The notes beneath the pieces are model-generated. The model did no database searches, was not told the DNA's origin, and worked only from the letters and a program-made list of their open reading frames with translations. Shown here piece by piece: positions 18,242-33,600 of a stretch of 64,000 nucleotides of DNA. The position numbers were made by a program, and so were the translations under genes. Origin of the DNA: Oleiharenicola lentus (GTDB lineage Bacteria; Verrucomicrobiota; Verrucomicrobiia; Opitutales; Opitutaceae); NCBI RefSeq assembly GCF_004118375.1, contig NZ_SDHX01000001.1, positions 2,607,693 to 2,671,692 on the forward strand, read 5' to 3'. How positions within the stretch are numbered: the first letter of the stretch is position 1; every line of letters starts with the position of its first letter.

Positions 18242-19306
18242 ATGATCAAATTTGACATCTCCATCCTGCCCGGTGACGGCATCGGCCCCGAAGTGGTCGC
18301 AGCCAGTCTAGATGTCCTGCGCGCCGCGGAAACCCGGCTGCGGGGCGTTCGCTTTGAGTGCACCGAGTTGTCGGTGGGCGCGGGCGAATACTTGAAAAAC
18401 GGCGACCCACTGCCGGGTTCGGCCATCGCCCGCATGAAACAGGCCGACGCCATCCTCCTCGGCGCCATGGGCCTCCCCTCCGTGCGCTGGCCCAATGGGG
18501 TCGAGATGACCCCGCAGATCGACATCCGCGAAAAACTCGACCTCTACAACGGCGTCCGCCCGATCAAGCTCTACCACGAATCGCACTCGCCGCTGAAGGG
18601 ATATGGCGGCGTCAACGGCAAACCGATCGATTTCGTCATCATCCGGGAAAACTGTGAAGGCCTCTTCTCCGAACGTCTCACGCCGCGTCCCGCAGGGCGC
18701 GACTTCGAGACCGACACCTTGAAGATCACCCGCCGCGGCGCCGAGCGCGTCTGTCGCGAAGCTTTCAAGCTCGCCCGCACTCGCCGCAAGCATTGCACCC
18801 TAGTGGACAAGGCGAATGTCCTGCCTTCGATGGCCTTTTTCCGGAAAGTCTTCGACGAAGTCGCCGCCGAGTTTCCGGATGTTCAGACCGACCGGGTCTA
18901 CATCGACGCCATGGCGCTATTTCTCGTCCAGCGCCCTCACACTTTCGACGTGATGGTCACGGAGAACATGTTCGGAGACATCCTTTCCGACCTCGCCGCC
19001 GGCCTGGTCGGCGGCATGGGCATGGCGCCGTCGGCCGACCTCGGCGACGAATACGGACTGTTCCAACCTTCCCACGGCACCGCCCCGACCATCGCGGGCA
19101 AGGGCATCGCCAACCCCGTCGCCACCATCCTCTCGCTGGCCATGCTCCTCGATTGGCTCGACCACCCCGAGACGAAACGCGCGGCCCGATTGATCGAGCA
19201 GGCGGTCGCCCGCGTCTGCGGCGACCCGGCCAACCGCACCGCCGACCTCGGCGGCAGCCTCGGCACACGCGCGATCACCGAAAAAATCATCGCCGCCCTC
19301 GAGTAG
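18242..19306 (+). CDS. Isopropylmalate/tartrate dehydrogenase-like decarboxylating dehydrogenase
   Basis: A 354-residue cytoplasmic NAD(P)-dependent enzyme of the isocitrate/isopropylmalate dehydrogenase family. '[10 protein letters not shown]' is at the N-terminus. '[11 protein letters not shown]' and '[17 protein letters not shown]' carry the metal- and nucleotide-binding residues. '[12 protein letters not shown]' is the substrate-loop region, where tartrate dehydrogenases and true LeuB enzymes differ. No leucine biosynthesis gene is nearby. The following genes look like acid-sugar catabolism, so a hydroxy-acid substrate such as tartrate or a sugar acid is more likely. That is inference from context. 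Confidence 0.85.
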   Translation: MIKFDISILPGDGIGPEVVAASLDVLRAAETRLRGVRFECTELSVGAGEYLKNGDPLPGSAIARMKQADAILLGAMGLPSVRWPNGVEMTPQIDIREKLDLYNGVRPIKLYHESHSPLKGYGGVNGKPIDFVIIRENCEGLFSERLTPRPAGRDFETDTLKITRRGAERVCREAFKLARTRRKHCTLVDKANVLPSMAFFRKVFDEVAAEFPDVQTDRVYIDAMALFLVQRPHTFDVMVTENMFGDILSDLAAGLVGGMGMAPSADLGDEYGLFQPSHGTAPTIAGKGIANPVATILSLAMLLDWLDHPETKRAARLIEQAVARVCGDPANRTADLGGSLGTRAITEKIIAALE

Positions 19307-19325
19307 GGCCGGTCTCCGACCGGCC
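19307..19325. repeat. Perfect 8-bp stem palindrome, REP-like
   Basis: GGCCGGTC (19307-19314) and GACCGGCC (19318-19325) pair around the 3-nt loop TCC directly after the dehydrogenase stop codon. An AT-rich leader with the repeated phrase AAATCAAAAATC (19333-19344 and 19354-19365) leads into the cyclase gene. The hairpin could weaken read-through or be a dispersed extragenic palindrome; I see no second copy in this window. Confidence 0.4.
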
Positions 19326-19366
19326 TGGATCGAAATCAAAAATCGAGAATCCTAAATCAAAAATCC

Positions 19367-20035
19367 ATGAACCGCCTCATCGACCTCACCATGCCCCTGC
19401 GCCCCGGCATGCGCGGCGTGGAAACCGAACCCAAATTCACCGTCGGGGCCAACGGCTGGAACGCCGCCACCTGGCACCTCTATTCCCACGCCGGCACGCA
19501 CATGGACGCACAGATCCATTTCGCCGCCGGCCCCGAGACCATTGATCAGCACACCCCCGCCCGCTGCATGGGCCCGGCGTGGGTCGTGCGCCAACCCGGT
19601 CTCGCCCCCAAGTCCCTCCACACCGTCGCCGGCCTCGGCGCCGTCGCGGACCAATTCCAGTCCGGTGACAGCCTCCTGCTCCACACCGGCTGGAGCGCCC
19701 ACGTGGACAACCCCGCCGTTTATCGCGATGGCCTCCCGCGCATCTCCGAAGAACTCGCCCGCTGGTGCGTAGCGAAGAAGGTCAAGCTCCTCGGCGTTGA
19801 GCCGCCCTCCGTGGCCGACGTGTCGAATCTGCCCGAGGTCACACTCATTCACCAGATTCTCCTCTCTGGCGGCGTCACTATCGTCGAAGGTCTGACCAAC
19901 CTTGACCTGTTGAAGACCGACCGTGTCTTTTTTGCCGCTCTCCCCCTCCGACTCGCCGGCGGCGACGGCTGCCCCGTGCGAGCCTTTGCTGCCGAGGGTC
20001 CGCTGCCCGACTGGGACTTTACACCCACCCCATGA
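19367..20035 (+). CDS. Cyclase family (kynurenine formamidase-like) hydrolase
   Basis: A 222-residue metal-dependent hydrolase. 'HAGTHMDAQIHF' is the metal-binding signature of the cyclase family (PF04199). The family includes kynurenine formamidases and hydrolases of cyclic amides and lactone-like compounds. No tryptophan-degradation gene is nearby. In this operon, opening of a sugar-acid lactone or a related ring is a reasonable but unproved role. The stop overlaps the start of the transporter gene (ATGA at 20032-20035), so the two are coupled. Confidence 0.85.
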   Translation: MNRLIDLTMPLRPGMRGVETEPKFTVGANGWNAATWHLYSHAGTHMDAQIHFAAGPETIDQHTPARCMGPAWVVRQPGLAPKSLHTVAGLGAVADQFQSGDSLLLHTGWSAHVDNPAVYRDGLPRISEELARWCVAKKVKLLGVEPPSVADVSNLPEVTLIHQILLSGGVTIVEGLTNLDLLKTDRVFFAALPLRLAGGDGCPVRAFAAEGPLPDWDFTPTP

Positions 20036-21294
20036 TACCCAAACGTTACCTTGTCGTCTGCGCGACCTTTCTGCTCTCAGTTCTGCTTTATGTGGATCGC
20101 GTTTGTGTCTCAACGGCCAAGGGTCAGATCACCCATGATCTTGGTCTGACTGATACGCAGTTTGGTTGGGTTATGTCATCCTTTGCGATCGGTTACGCTC
20201 TGTTTCAGACGCCCTCCGGCATGCTGGCCGACAAGCTCGGCGCACGAAAGATCCTCACCGCCATCGTCGCGTCGTGGTCCATCTTCACCGGACTGAGTGC
20301 CGTCGCATGGAACTACGGCTCCATGCTGGTGATCCGTTTCCTTTTCGGTGCCGGTGAGGCCGGGGCTTTCCCCGGCATGGCAAGGACAGTGTATTCTTGG
20401 ATTCCCACCCAAGAACGCGGTTTGGTAAAGGGCATCAATTTCTCCGGCTCGCGCCTCGGCGCCGCTTTCGCCCTACCTGTGCTGGGCATCACCGTCGAGT
20501 CACTCGGATGGAAGCTGACTTTCGCCATCCTCATGGTCATCGGCTGCGGATGGTCCCTCGCATGGTGGCTCTGGTTCCGCGATGATCCATCCGAGCACAA
20601 CGGCATCAGCGCGCAAGAACTGGCATACATTCGCGCCAATCGTCAGGGCGGCGCCGCCCCGCCCGTCTCCGGCCGCCTGCCGCTCGGGCATATGTTTCGG
20701 TCCAGCTCCCTGTGGCTGATGATGACCCAGTATCTCTTCTCCAATTTTACTGCCTTCTTCTGCCTAACCTGGCTTTACCCGCACATTAAGGGCACCTATA
20801 ATCTCTCCGCCGGCGGCGCGGGGCTCTATGCCATGGTCCCCCTGCTCTGCGGAGCAGCCGGCAACATATTCTCTGGCTGGCTGGTGGACAGGATCTATGC
20901 AAGCGGACACCGCCATCTGTCGCGTAAGCTCCCCGCCATCGCCGGGTTCCTACTCACCGCCGTGGGCATGATCATCAGTGTTCAGCAAACCTCCGTCGGC
21001 CCAGCCGTCTTCTGGCTATCAGTCGCGGTGTTCGGCGTGGACATGATCCTCAGCCCGTCGTGGTCGTTCTGCATCGACATCGGCGGCCAGCACGCCGGCC
21101 AGGTCTCAGGCACCATGAACATGGCCGGCAACATCGGCTCCGCCATCATCGGCCCCGCCTTCCCGTTCTTGCTGCACCTAACGGGGAGCGCCGATGTCTT
21201 TTTCTACCTGATCGCAGTTTTCAGCGTGCTTGCCGCCCTGTGCTGGGTCGTCGTCGATCCTTCCCGCAAAATCGCCCCCCCCTCCCCTGCCTGA
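20032..21294 (+). CDS. MFS transporter, anion:cation symporter (ACS) type
   Basis: A 420-residue inner-membrane transporter with about 12 helices. 'FVMSSFAIGY'-like and 'GMLADKLGARKIL' motifs (here 'WVMSSFAIGYALFQTPSG') and 'FLFGAGEAGAFPG' are typical of the ACS subgroup, which carries hexuronates, glucarate, tartrate and other organic acids. This fits an acidic sugar as the substrate of the operon. It overlaps the cyclase by 4 nt and is followed after 14 nt by the oxidoreductase. Exact substrate not known. Confidence 0.9.
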   Translation: MIPKRYLVVCATFLLSVLLYVDRVCVSTAKGQITHDLGLTDTQFGWVMSSFAIGYALFQTPSGMLADKLGARKILTAIVASWSIFTGLSAVAWNYGSMLVIRFLFGAGEAGAFPGMARTVYSWIPTQERGLVKGINFSGSRLGAAFALPVLGITVESLGWKLTFAILMVIGCGWSLAWWLWFRDDPSEHNGISAQELAYIRANRQGGAAPPVSGRLPLGHMFRSSSLWLMMTQYLFSNFTAFFCLTWLYPHIKGTYNLSAGGAGLYAMVPLLCGAAGNIFSGWLVDRIYASGHRHLSRKLPAIAGFLLTAVGMIISVQQTSVGPAVFWLSVAVFGVDMILSPSWSFCIDIGGQHAGQVSGTMNMAGNIGSAIIGPAFPFLLHLTGSADVFFYLIAVFSVLAALCWVVVDPSRKIAPPSPA

Positions 21295-21308
21295 TCCCTC
21301 CCTAGCTC

Positions 21309-22364
21309 ATGTGTTCCGCTTCTGCTTCCCCCCGACTGAAAGGCGTCTGCATCGGCGCCGGTTACTTCAGCCACTTTCAATACGAAGCCTGGTCCCGCCT
21401 TCCCGAGGTCGAGATCGTTGCCTTCAGCAACCGCGATGCGGCCAAGGCCGCAGAGATCACAGCGAAATTCGGCCTGACGAAATGCTACACCGACTACCGG
21501 GAGATGTTCGACCGCGAGAAGCCCGATTTCGTGGACATAATCACGCCGCCGCCCTCCCATCAGGCCATCTGCGCCGAGGCCGCGAAACGTGGCATCCATA
21601 TCATCTGCCAGAAGCCCCTTGGCCCCTCACTCGCCGTCGCCCGGGAAATCGTCGCCGACGCCGCGCGCGCGGGCGTGAAATTCATGGTGCACGAGAATTT
21701 CCGCTTCCAGCCCTGGCACCGTGAGATCAGGCGCCAGATCGCGGCGGGCGCCATCGGCGACAAGCTCCATTCCCTGTATTTCCGCTCGCGCATGGGCGAC
21801 GGCTGGGGTGAGAACGCCTACATCCCCCGCCAGCCTTACTTCCGCGACTACCCCCGGCTTCTCGTCTACGAAACCGGCGTCCACTACATCGACACCTTCC
21901 GTTACCTGGCCGGCGACATCAGCCGCGTAACCGCTTTCCTTCGCCGCCTCAACCCCATCATCAAGGGCGAGGACTGCGGCCTGCTCATCTTTGAATTCGC
22001 CAACGGAGCCGTCGGCCAGTGGGACGCCAACCGCTTCAACGAGCCCGCCTGCCCCGTCACCGAGGCCCGCTACACCTTCGGCGAATTCCTCGTGGAAGGC
22101 AATGGCGGCAGCCTCCGCCTCTATCTCGACGGCCGGATCACCTTGAAGCCGCTTGGCGGGGAGGAGCGACCGGTGGACTACAAACACGAACGCCGCGGCT
22201 TTGCCGGCGACTGCTGCTATCTCGCTCAGCGCCATTTCACCGACTGCCTTCTCACCGGTGCCCCCTGCGAAACGAGCGGCGAGGAATACCTCAAGACCAT
22301 GGCCATCCAGGAGGCCATGTATGCTTCGGCCGCCCAGCGCGGTCCCGTCGATATCCGTTCCTGA
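21309..22364 (+). CDS. Gfo/Idh/MocA family oxidoreductase
   Basis: A 351-residue NAD(P)-dependent sugar oxidoreductase. The Rossmann fold starts at 'GVCIGAGYFSHF'. 'CQKPLGPSLAVAREIV' stands for the usual 'EKP' motif, with Gln in place of Glu but the catalytic Lys kept. The C-terminal half has the alpha/beta domain with 'YETGVHYIDTFRYL', where the conserved His lies. There is no Tat leader, so it is cytoplasmic. The family includes inositol and uronate dehydrogenases and D-apionate oxidoisomerases; the context (DUF1537 kinase, ACS transporter) points to sugar-acid oxidation. Confidence 0.88.
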   Translation: MCSASASPRLKGVCIGAGYFSHFQYEAWSRLPEVEIVAFSNRDAAKAAEITAKFGLTKCYTDYREMFDREKPDFVDIITPPPSHQAICAEAAKRGIHIICQKPLGPSLAVAREIVADAARAGVKFMVHENFRFQPWHREIRRQIAAGAIGDKLHSLYFRSRMGDGWGENAYIPRQPYFRDYPRLLVYETGVHYIDTFRYLAGDISRVTAFLRRLNPIIKGEDCGLLIFEFANGAVGQWDANRFNEPACPVTEARYTFGEFLVEGNGGSLRLYLDGRITLKPLGGEERPVDYKHERRGFAGDCCYLAQRHFTDCLLTGAPCETSGEEYLKTMAIQEAMYASAAQRGPVDIRS

Positions 22365-22375
22365 TCAATTTGCCC

Positions 22376-22774
22376 ATGAACCATCAAGGCCTCGACCACC
22401 TCGCCATCGCCGTTCCATCCACGGAAGAAGCGCTCAAAATCTGGCGCGACCGCCTCGGCTTCCCCGTCGTCTGCAGCGAAGTCGTCAACGGTGGCGCCAT
22501 CCGCCTCACCCACCTCGACCTCGGCAACACCCACCTGCAACTCGTGGAGCCCCTGAAGCCGGATCACCCGCTCCAGGCGTGGCTCGCGCAGAACGGCCCC
22601 GGCCTCCATCACTTTTGTTTGAAAGTGTCCGACGTCGGCACCTCGCGCGAACTGCTACGGGCCGCCGGCCTCGCGGGCGAAGCCACCCCTCATCAGGGCA
22701 CCCTCGGCAAGCGCGCCCTCTTCCTGACCAAATCCGCCACCCAAGGCGTGCAAGTGGAGGTAACCGGTGCCTGA
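22376..22774 (+). CDS. VOC-family protein (methylmalonyl-CoA epimerase-like)
   Basis: A 132-residue glyoxalase-fold protein. 'LDHLAIAVPSTEEAL' opens the first half and 'GLHHFCLKVSDV' the second, each giving a metal-ligand His; Glu residues sit at 'LQLVEP' and 'VQVEVTG'. The length and pattern match methylmalonyl-CoA epimerases, but no propionate-pathway gene is nearby. A role as an epimerase or isomerase of a 2-keto sugar intermediate is possible. The frame is open upstream into the oxidoreductase gene; the ATG at 22376 is chosen because homology begins there. It overlaps the next gene by 8 nt. Confidence 0.82.
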   Translation: MNHQGLDHLAIAVPSTEEALKIWRDRLGFPVVCSEVVNGGAIRLTHLDLGNTHLQLVEPLKPDHPLQAWLAQNGPGLHHFCLKVSDVGTSRELLRAAGLAGEATPHQGTLGKRALFLTKSATQGVQVEVTGA

Positions 22775-24190
22775 GACCCTGCGGCCACTCTCCCGCGCCG
22801 ACGCGCTGGCCAATCTCCCGGCTGAATGGCCCGAGGACCTGCTGCCGGGCCTGGCCGTCGCCGCCCGCACCGCCCCAAAGCTCGTGGTGCTCGACGACGA
22901 CCCCACCGGCACCCAGACAGTCCAGAACATCCAGGTCGTCACCGATTGGAAGGTCGAAACCCTGGCGACGGCCCTTCAGGGCGACGCGCCGGGCTTCTAT
23001 ATCCTCACCAACTCACGCAGTCTCGCCTCGGCCGCCACCCGCGCGCTGCACCTTGAACTGGCGGCCAATCTGCGCGCTGCGGCAGTCCAGACGGGCACCC
23101 TCTTCACCGTCTTCTCCCGCGGCGACTCCACCTTGCGCGGTCATTATCCGCTGGAGACCGACACCCTGGCCGAGGCGCTCGGACCTTTCCATGGCACCCT
23201 GATCGTCCCCTACTTTGAAGCCGGAGGCCGGATCACGCTCGACGGGATTCACTACGTGGCCGAGGGCGACCAACTTGTGCCCGCCGGTGAGACCGCCTTC
23301 GCGCGCGATCCAACCTTCGGCTACCGCCAATCCTTTCTGCCCGCCTGGGTGGAAGAAAAGACCGGCGGGCGTGTTCCCGCCGGCGAAGTGGTGCATCTTC
23401 CGTTGTCCGTCCTCAGAACAGAGGGACCATCTGGAGTGGCCTCGAGACTGATCGCACTGCCGGCGAACCGCATCGTCGTTAGTGACGCGGTCGCCCGGCG
23501 GGACATTGAAGTGCTGGCGCTGGGCCTGCTCCAAGCCGAAACCGCGGGACTCCGTTTTCTGGTGCGCACCGCTGCATCCCTGGTCGCCGCCCGCCTTGGA
23601 CAGGCACCACAACCACTGCTGGATGGCAGAGCCTTTTCCATTCCCGCTCTCTCCACCGGCGGACTTATCGTGGTCGGCTCCTATGTCCCCAAATCCACGG
23701 CTCAGGTTCGCGCGCTGCGGGCCGCGCTGCCCGTGCGCGAGGTGGAAGTGCGCGTGCCTGACCTGCTCAGTCCGACCCAGCGTCAGGCTGCTGTCAAAAA
23801 CGCCGCCCTCCGGATCAACCAGCTGCTCAGCCTCGGCGAGCTCGTGCTCCTGGTCACCAGCCGCGATCTGGTCACAGGTGCCAGCCCGGAGGAAAGCCTC
23901 GCCATCGTCGGTCGCGTTTCCTCCGCCGTGGTCGAGATTGTCCGCCAGCTCACCGTGCGGCCACGGTTCCTCATCGCCAAGGGCGGCATCACTTCGAGCG
24001 ATGTCGCTACCGCCGGCCTCGGAGTTCGCCGGGCCACGGTGCAGGGCCAACTCCTGCCAGGGGTGCCCGTGTGGCGCCTCGGTGCCGAGAGTAAATTCCC
24101 CGGTCTCGATTACGTCATTTTCCCAGGAAACGTGGGCGGCGAATCCGCCTTGGTTGAAGCAGTCAACCGTCTGCAATCCTCCCCCGCCTT

Positions 24191-24194
<4 letters not shown>
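22767..24194 (+). CDS. Four-carbon acid sugar kinase family protein (DUF1537)
   Basis: A 475-residue two-domain kinase. The N-terminal half has 'LVVLDDDPTGTQTVQ' (substrate-binding Asp residues). The C-terminal half has 'IAKGGITSSDVA' and 'FPGNVGG' for ATP. Characterised relatives are OtnK, DtnK and OiaK, which phosphorylate 3-oxo-tetronates, threonate or 3-oxo-isoapionate in acid-sugar pathways. The start codon is GTG at 22767 and overlaps the VOC gene by 8 nt; its stop overlaps the next gene as ATGA. No OtnC-type aldolase, OtnI-type isomerase or PdxA-like protein is present, so the downstream step is open. Confidence 0.88.
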
Positions 24195-27957
<3,763 letters not shown>

Positions 27958-27961
<4 letters not shown>

Positions 27962-28857
27962 ATGCCCTACGCCTCGCCCTGCTCTTGCCGCTCGCGTTCG
28001 GCCCTCTCGCCGCGACCCCGACCCTTCAGGTCATCGCCGTCGGACCCAACCCCGAGAGCGTCACGCGCGGCTTCGGGGGTGATCTTTTCGCCACGCTCAT
28101 GGGCGAAACCCGCAAGGACGGTGACGGCAATGGCCGGATCGTGCGCATCCGCGGCGATGCTGTCTCTGATTTTTCCGCCGGATATGACGATCCCAAGGGC
28201 ATCGTCTTCACCGGCGATCACCTGATCACGGCAGACTTCACGCGCGTTTGGAAAATCGACTCGACCGGCAAAAAAGAACTGCTGGCCGGCCCAAGCGACT
28301 TTCCGCATCCACCGTCCTACCTCAACGATGTTGCCCTGGCGCCCGACGGTCGCAGCGTGCTCGTGACCGACATGGGGGCCGTGACCAAGATGCGCGATCC
28401 CGGCGGCCAGCTCTGGCCCGTGGATAGCGCGGAGGCGGCCGCCATTCCGGTTATCGCCCGTGTTTACCGCATCACGCTCGACGGCAAGGTCAGCATCGCG
28501 GTCGAAAACCAGCGCACCATGCTGCTGCCCAATGGTGTTACCTCGCTGTCCAACGACACCCTTCTGCTCGCGGAATTCTTCACTGGCAATATTCTCGAAT
28601 ATCGTGCGGGTGGTTTTCGCATCGTCGCGACCGGTCACCGCAGCGTCGACGGCATAGCACGCGACTCCCGCGGCACGCTCTACGTCAGCGAGGTGTTCAC
28701 CGGCAGGGTTTGGGCCATTCCAGCAGATGGACCGAAGAGACTGCTAGCCACCCTCACTTCGGCCGCCGACTTCCTGCTTGATGAACCCGCCAGCCTGCTG
28801 GTCGTGCCGGACACTAAAGCAGGAGCGCTCGCTTTCCTGACTCTCCACAGACCTTGA
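27958..28857 (+). CDS. Exported SMP-30/gluconolactonase-like beta-propeller protein
   Basis: A 299-residue protein with a signal peptide (MNALRLALLLPLAFGPLAA) and a six-bladed propeller pattern ('YLNDVALAPDGRSVLVTDMG', 'VDGIARDSRGTLYVSEV'). The fold is that of SMP-30/gluconolactonase and related lactonases, though metal ligands are not certain. Its ATG overlaps the previous stop (ATGA, 27958-27961), so it is the last gene of the coupled run that starts with the cyclase. A periplasmic lactonase for the sugar acid taken up by this operon is a plausible role. Confidence 0.75.
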
Positions 28858-29014
28858 AGCGGGCCCATCTTCACCCAGGGTCTGGTTCGAGGAATTTGGA
28901 AATGCACCGAGCATTCTGGCAGAACAAACGAGATTATCATCAGCACCTGCCTCTTTGTGCTTTTGTCGTCTTCGAATCACCCGCACCTGACGCTCTTTCG
29001 CTTCTCAATTTGTC

Positions 29015-30343
29015 ATGAAAACCTTGAACAAGCACTTCCCGCAGATCGGCAAGATCCGCTATGAGGGCCCGCGTTCCGCCAACGCGCTTTCCTTCAAGCA
29101 CTACAACCCGTCGGAGATCATCGACGGCAAGACCTTGAAGGAGCACATGCGCTTCTCCATCGCCTACTGGCACGCGTTCCGTGGCACCGGCTCCGATCCG
29201 TTCGGTCCGGGCACGATCGTGCGCCCGTGGGAATCCGGCAAGGACCCCGTCTCCGTCGCCAAGGTGCGCCTGGACGCCGCCTTTGAGTTCTTCCAGAAGA
29301 TCGAGGCGCCCTTCTGGTGCTGGCACGACCGCGACATCGCCCCCGAGGGCCGCACGCTGGCCGAGTCCAACAAGATCCTCGACAAGATCGTCGCCCATGC
29401 GAAGGGCCTGCAAAAGGCCACCGGCGTGAAGCTCCTGTGGGGCACCGCCAACCTCTTCAGCAACCCGCGCTTCATGTGCGGCGCCTCGACCAACCCCGAC
29501 GCCCACGTCTTCGCCTACGCCGCGGCGCAGGTAAAGAAGGCCATGGAGTGCACGGTCGAACTCGGCGGCGAGAACTACGTGTTCTGGGGCGGCCGCGAGG
29601 GCTACGAGACCCTCCTCAACACCAACCTCAAGCGCGAGCAGGACCACCTCGCCCGCTTCCTCCACATGGCGGTCGATTACGCCAAGGAGATCGGCTTCAC
29701 CGGCCAGTTCCTGATCGAGCCCAAGCCGAAGGAGCCCACCAAGCACCAGTATGACTTCGACGTGGCCTCGGGCATCGCCTTCCTGCGCACCTACGGCCTG
29801 GAGAAGCACTTCAAATTCAACATCGAGACCAACCACGCGACGCTCGCCGGCCACACCTTCCAGCACGAGATCGAGGTCGCGGCCTCGGCGCAGATGCTCG
29901 GCTCGATCGACGCCAACTCCGGCGACGAACTGCTGGGCTGGGACACCGACCAGTTCTCGACCGACGTCCGCACGCTCACCCTGGCGATGATCTCCATCCT
30001 CAAGGCCGGCGGCCTCGGCTCCGGTGGCTTCAACTTCGACGCCAAGCTCCGCCGGCCCTCGACCGACCTCGACGACCTCTTCCACGCCCACATCGGCGGC
30101 ATGGATGCCTACGCCCTGGCTTTCAAGATCGCCCGCCGCATCCTCGCCGAGGGCAAGTTCGAGCAGTTCGTGGCCGACCGCTACTCGTCTTACGACACCG
30201 GCTACGGCAAGGACATCGAGAAGGGCAAGGCCACCTTCAAGTCCCTCGAGAAACTCGTCCTCACCAAGCTCGGCGAACCCACCCCCAAGTCCGGCAAGCA
30301 GGAGTATCTCGAGAATCTCCTCATGCAGTATCTGCACGGTTGA
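29015..30343 (+). CDS. xylA: Xylose isomerase
   Basis: A 442-residue cytoplasmic enzyme converting D-xylose to D-xylulose. '[15 protein letters not shown]', '[15 protein letters not shown]' and '[15 protein letters not shown]' are the diagnostic metal-binding and active-site motifs of the longer (class II) XylA group. The length is normal. No xylulokinase gene (xylB) is in the window. The gene stands alone with 157 nt in front and 315 nt behind. The XylR-type regulator at 14511-15656 could control it, but no matching site is obvious upstream. Confidence 0.97.
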   Translation: MKTLNKHFPQIGKIRYEGPRSANALSFKHYNPSEIIDGKTLKEHMRFSIAYWHAFRGTGSDPFGPGTIVRPWESGKDPVSVAKVRLDAAFEFFQKIEAPFWCWHDRDIAPEGRTLAESNKILDKIVAHAKGLQKATGVKLLWGTANLFSNPRFMCGASTNPDAHVFAYAAAQVKKAMECTVELGGENYVFWGGREGYETLLNTNLKREQDHLARFLHMAVDYAKEIGFTGQFLIEPKPKEPTKHQYDFDVASGIAFLRTYGLEKHFKFNIETNHATLAGHTFQHEIEVAASAQMLGSIDANSGDELLGWDTDQFSTDVRTLTLAMISILKAGGLGSGGFNFDAKLRRPSTDLDDLFHAHIGGMDAYALAFKIARRILAEGKFEQFVADRYSSYDTGYGKDIEKGKATFKSLEKLVLTKLGEPTPKSGKQEYLENLLMQYLHG

Positions 30344-30658
30344 ACCGGAAAACGGCAATATAGCCGATGTGAAAGCTCGTGCTTATGAGCTAACGGTCAG
30401 CAACCCGAATGGCCTGCCTATTGCAATTGTAGCACGGGAAATATTACCGAAAGCATGACCGCTTAACTCAAGGTCTGCGGATGGTGACGTTGGCGATACG
30501 CAAGCCGTGATGGCACACGCAACGATTTGCATGCGGGCAATCTTGAGTCTCCGACCGCATGAGGATTCTTCGGCTTGCCCTAGCTCTGCGTGCGGCACTT
30601 CGCCGCCGCAGTTCATCATTGCCGGAATTTACCGGCGTGACCCCAAACCACACCAACT
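30344..30658. other. Intergenic region before the first TonB receptor gene
   Basis: 315 nt with no convincing gene. There is no strong terminator after xylA, only a weak stem GCCGG/CCGGC near the right end. The promoter of the TonB receptor gene is expected here, but I cannot point to a reliable -35/-10 pair. Confidence 0.4.
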
Positions 30659-33600
30659 ATGGATTCCATGATTCCTTCGTCGTGGCGCAGCTTGCGCCCG
30701 ACTCTGCGGCAGACCGGTCTGGCCTGCCTGTTCGTCTCCCTGTTCAGTCCTCGTTTGGCCGCTCAGCAAGCCCGCGCCACCTCGGAGCCTGCCGATCCCG
30801 AGGTCATTGAGCTCTCTCCCTTTCAGGTGGGCGCTGAAGACGACACCGGTTACCGTGCCAACAATACCCTCGCCGGCACCCGACTCAAAACGGGGCTGAA
30901 TGACGTGGCTGCCTCCATCTCCGTCATCACCCGCGAATTTCTGAATGATGCGTCGGCAACCGATCTGACCAGCCTATTGGTCTATACCACCAGCACGGAG
31001 GCGTCAGGCATTGGCGGCAATTTTACCGGAGCCAACACCAGCGAGGACGCGAATCTCGCCCGAACGGAACGCTCCGATGCACGCCCGCAGTTCAACACCC
31101 GCGTGCGTGGCCTGTCCGCCGCGGATCTGACCCGCGACTATTTCATCACGGATGTTCCGCTCGATTCATACAACGTGGATCGCGTTGACATCAACCGCGG
31201 ACCAAATGCCGCCCTCTTCGGGCTTGGCAGCCCGGGCGGCGTGATCAACTCAGGATTGAAGCATGCCACATTCCGGAACGCGACCAGCGTCGAAACGAAG
31301 GTGGATCAATTCGGTAGCCTCCGCAACGTGGTTGACCACAACCAGGTGATCCTAAAGGACCGGGTCGCACTGCGCCTCGTCGGTCTCAAGGACGACCGCA
31401 ACTACGAGCAGACCGTGGCGATGAACCGCAACGAGCGGCTCTATGCCGACCTCGTCATCAAGCCCTTTGCGAACACCAAGATCACGATCAACGGCGAGTG
31501 GGGTGCGGAGAAGAACCGTCTCCCCAAACTCCTGCCTCCCATCGACCGCATTTCGCCCTGGTTCACCTACGGTAAACCCGGTTTCGATGCCTCCATCACC
31601 AGCAGCGCCCTCAACGGTCTGAGTGCTTTTGTCGCCGCCAACGGCAACAATCAAAACATTGTGGGCACCTTTGGTGACGGCACCACGTTCACAATTCTCT
31701 ACAATCAGCCCAACAACAGCACGGCGAGCGTCAACGGCAGCATCGACGGCATCGTCCCGCAGTGGAACAAGAACTTCGATCCCGACACCAACACCGCCGC
31801 CTTCAACAACTGGCGCCTGCTTACCATCAATACCACCGCCCAGGTGATCCGTGGCAATCCCGCCGCCTTTGGCCTCAACGCCGGCCAGGCCAGTTTCTAC
31901 CAGGCCATGCGCATCATGGATCCCTCCGTGTTCAACTTTTATGAGGACAACGTCGAGGGTCCGAACTACGGCGGGTTCAAGAACTTTCGGGTGATCAACG
32001 CCGCCGTCGAACAGACCTTCTTCAACAATCAGGTCGGCTTCGAGGCCGCCTTCAGCCGTCAGGTTTACAATGACGGCTTCACCACCCACTCCTCCCAGTG
32101 GAACACCGACGCCCTGAGCGTGGACATCAACACCCATCTGCCCAACGGCGCAGTCAACCCGAACTTCGGGCGCATCTACACCGGTGGCAACGGCTACGCC
32201 GAGAGCTACTACCGTGAGCGCGACGCGTTCCGTCTGACCGGTTTCGCGGAGTTCGACTTCAAGAAGCGGTTTGACGACAACTGGCTCGCCAAGCTTGGCC
32301 GTCACGTTCTCACCGGCCTCTACAGCACCGCGGATCGTGAGAACCACAACAAAACGTATATGAATCTGCGTGCGTCCAACGACCTGGCGGTGCGCAAGCC
32401 CGGCAGCTACGCCAATGCCGCCGCCGTGGCGCGCGCCACCGAACGTGCTGCCTGGGTAACTTATCTTTCACCGTCCATCGCCGGCGCCAACGGCATCGCC
32501 GGGCTGAATATTCCCGGCATCACGGCGGTGCAGAACCCCCAGTCCACGGACAACGCCCTGCTCTGGAATCCGATCACCAACACTTTCGACACCGGCCAGA
32601 AACAGGGGCTGTATAATTTCAATAATGCGACCCAACGTGACGACGTTTGGACTTGGGGCAACAACGGCACCAAAGAAAGCGTGGATTCGATCGCGTTCGT
32701 GCTCCAGAGTTTCCTCCTAAGCAACAAGCTTGTAAGCACCGTTTCATGGCGTTCCGACTCCGTGACACAGTTCGTCGGCAGTGCCCCGATGAATCCCGCC
32801 ACGAATCTGGTGCAGCTGCCTGGCCAGCCCACCTACAGCGCAACCCCGATCATCGACACCAAGTCGAGCAACTGGTCCTACGGACTCGTAGGCCACGCGC
32901 CCGATTTCGTGAACAAACAACTGCCCTGGGGCATGCAGCTGAGCGCCCACTACAACAGTTCGGAGAACTTCAATGCCGCCGCGGCCGGCCGCAACCTCTA
33001 CGCCAAGGCCCTGCCCTTCCCTTCCGGCAAGACGGAAGAATGGGGTTTCAGCCTCTATAACGATAAATTCAGTCTGCGCTTTGCCCATTTCGAGACCGAC
33101 CAGCTGGCCGCGACGATCAACTTCCCTGGCCAGACGACGCTGTGGCAGGAAATGGCCAACATCTATCAGTGGAATACTCCGGCCGAGATCGCCGCCTCTG
33201 GCTTCCAAGTGCCGGCCGAGATCATCGAGTCCGTTAACTTCCGAAAAACAGGCGTCATCTACGCCAACGGCAATCCCGAATATATCCAGACGAATCCGGT
33301 CCAAGCCAACATCAAGGAAACCCAGGACTACACCAGCAAGGGCTTTGAGATCGAGGCGACCTACAGCCCGACCAAGCAGTGGCGGATTGCGGCCAATCTG
33401 GCCAGGGTGAACTCCATCACCTCCAACACGGCACCCTATTTGTCCGAGTTTGTCGAACGTGTCATGATTCCGATGTGGAACGACCCGAAGATTGGCAAAG
33501 CCCTCTATTCGGCCGATCGCGGTGCGCTCAACAACCCGGACAATCTGTTCGGCGCCCGTTCGACCGGCTTGCTGAACCAGATCCGCTCCGCCCAGGCCCG

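Noticed and set aside
28940-30358. 472-residue minus-strand frame covering xylA
   Set aside because: Leu/Glu/Val-rich shadow of the xylose isomerase, which has unmistakable signatures on the plus strand.
30344-30458. Short readable stretch 'ARAYELTVSNPNGLPIA' after xylA
   Set aside because: It has no start codon of its own and continues an out-of-frame reading through xylA; too short to support as a gene or remnant.
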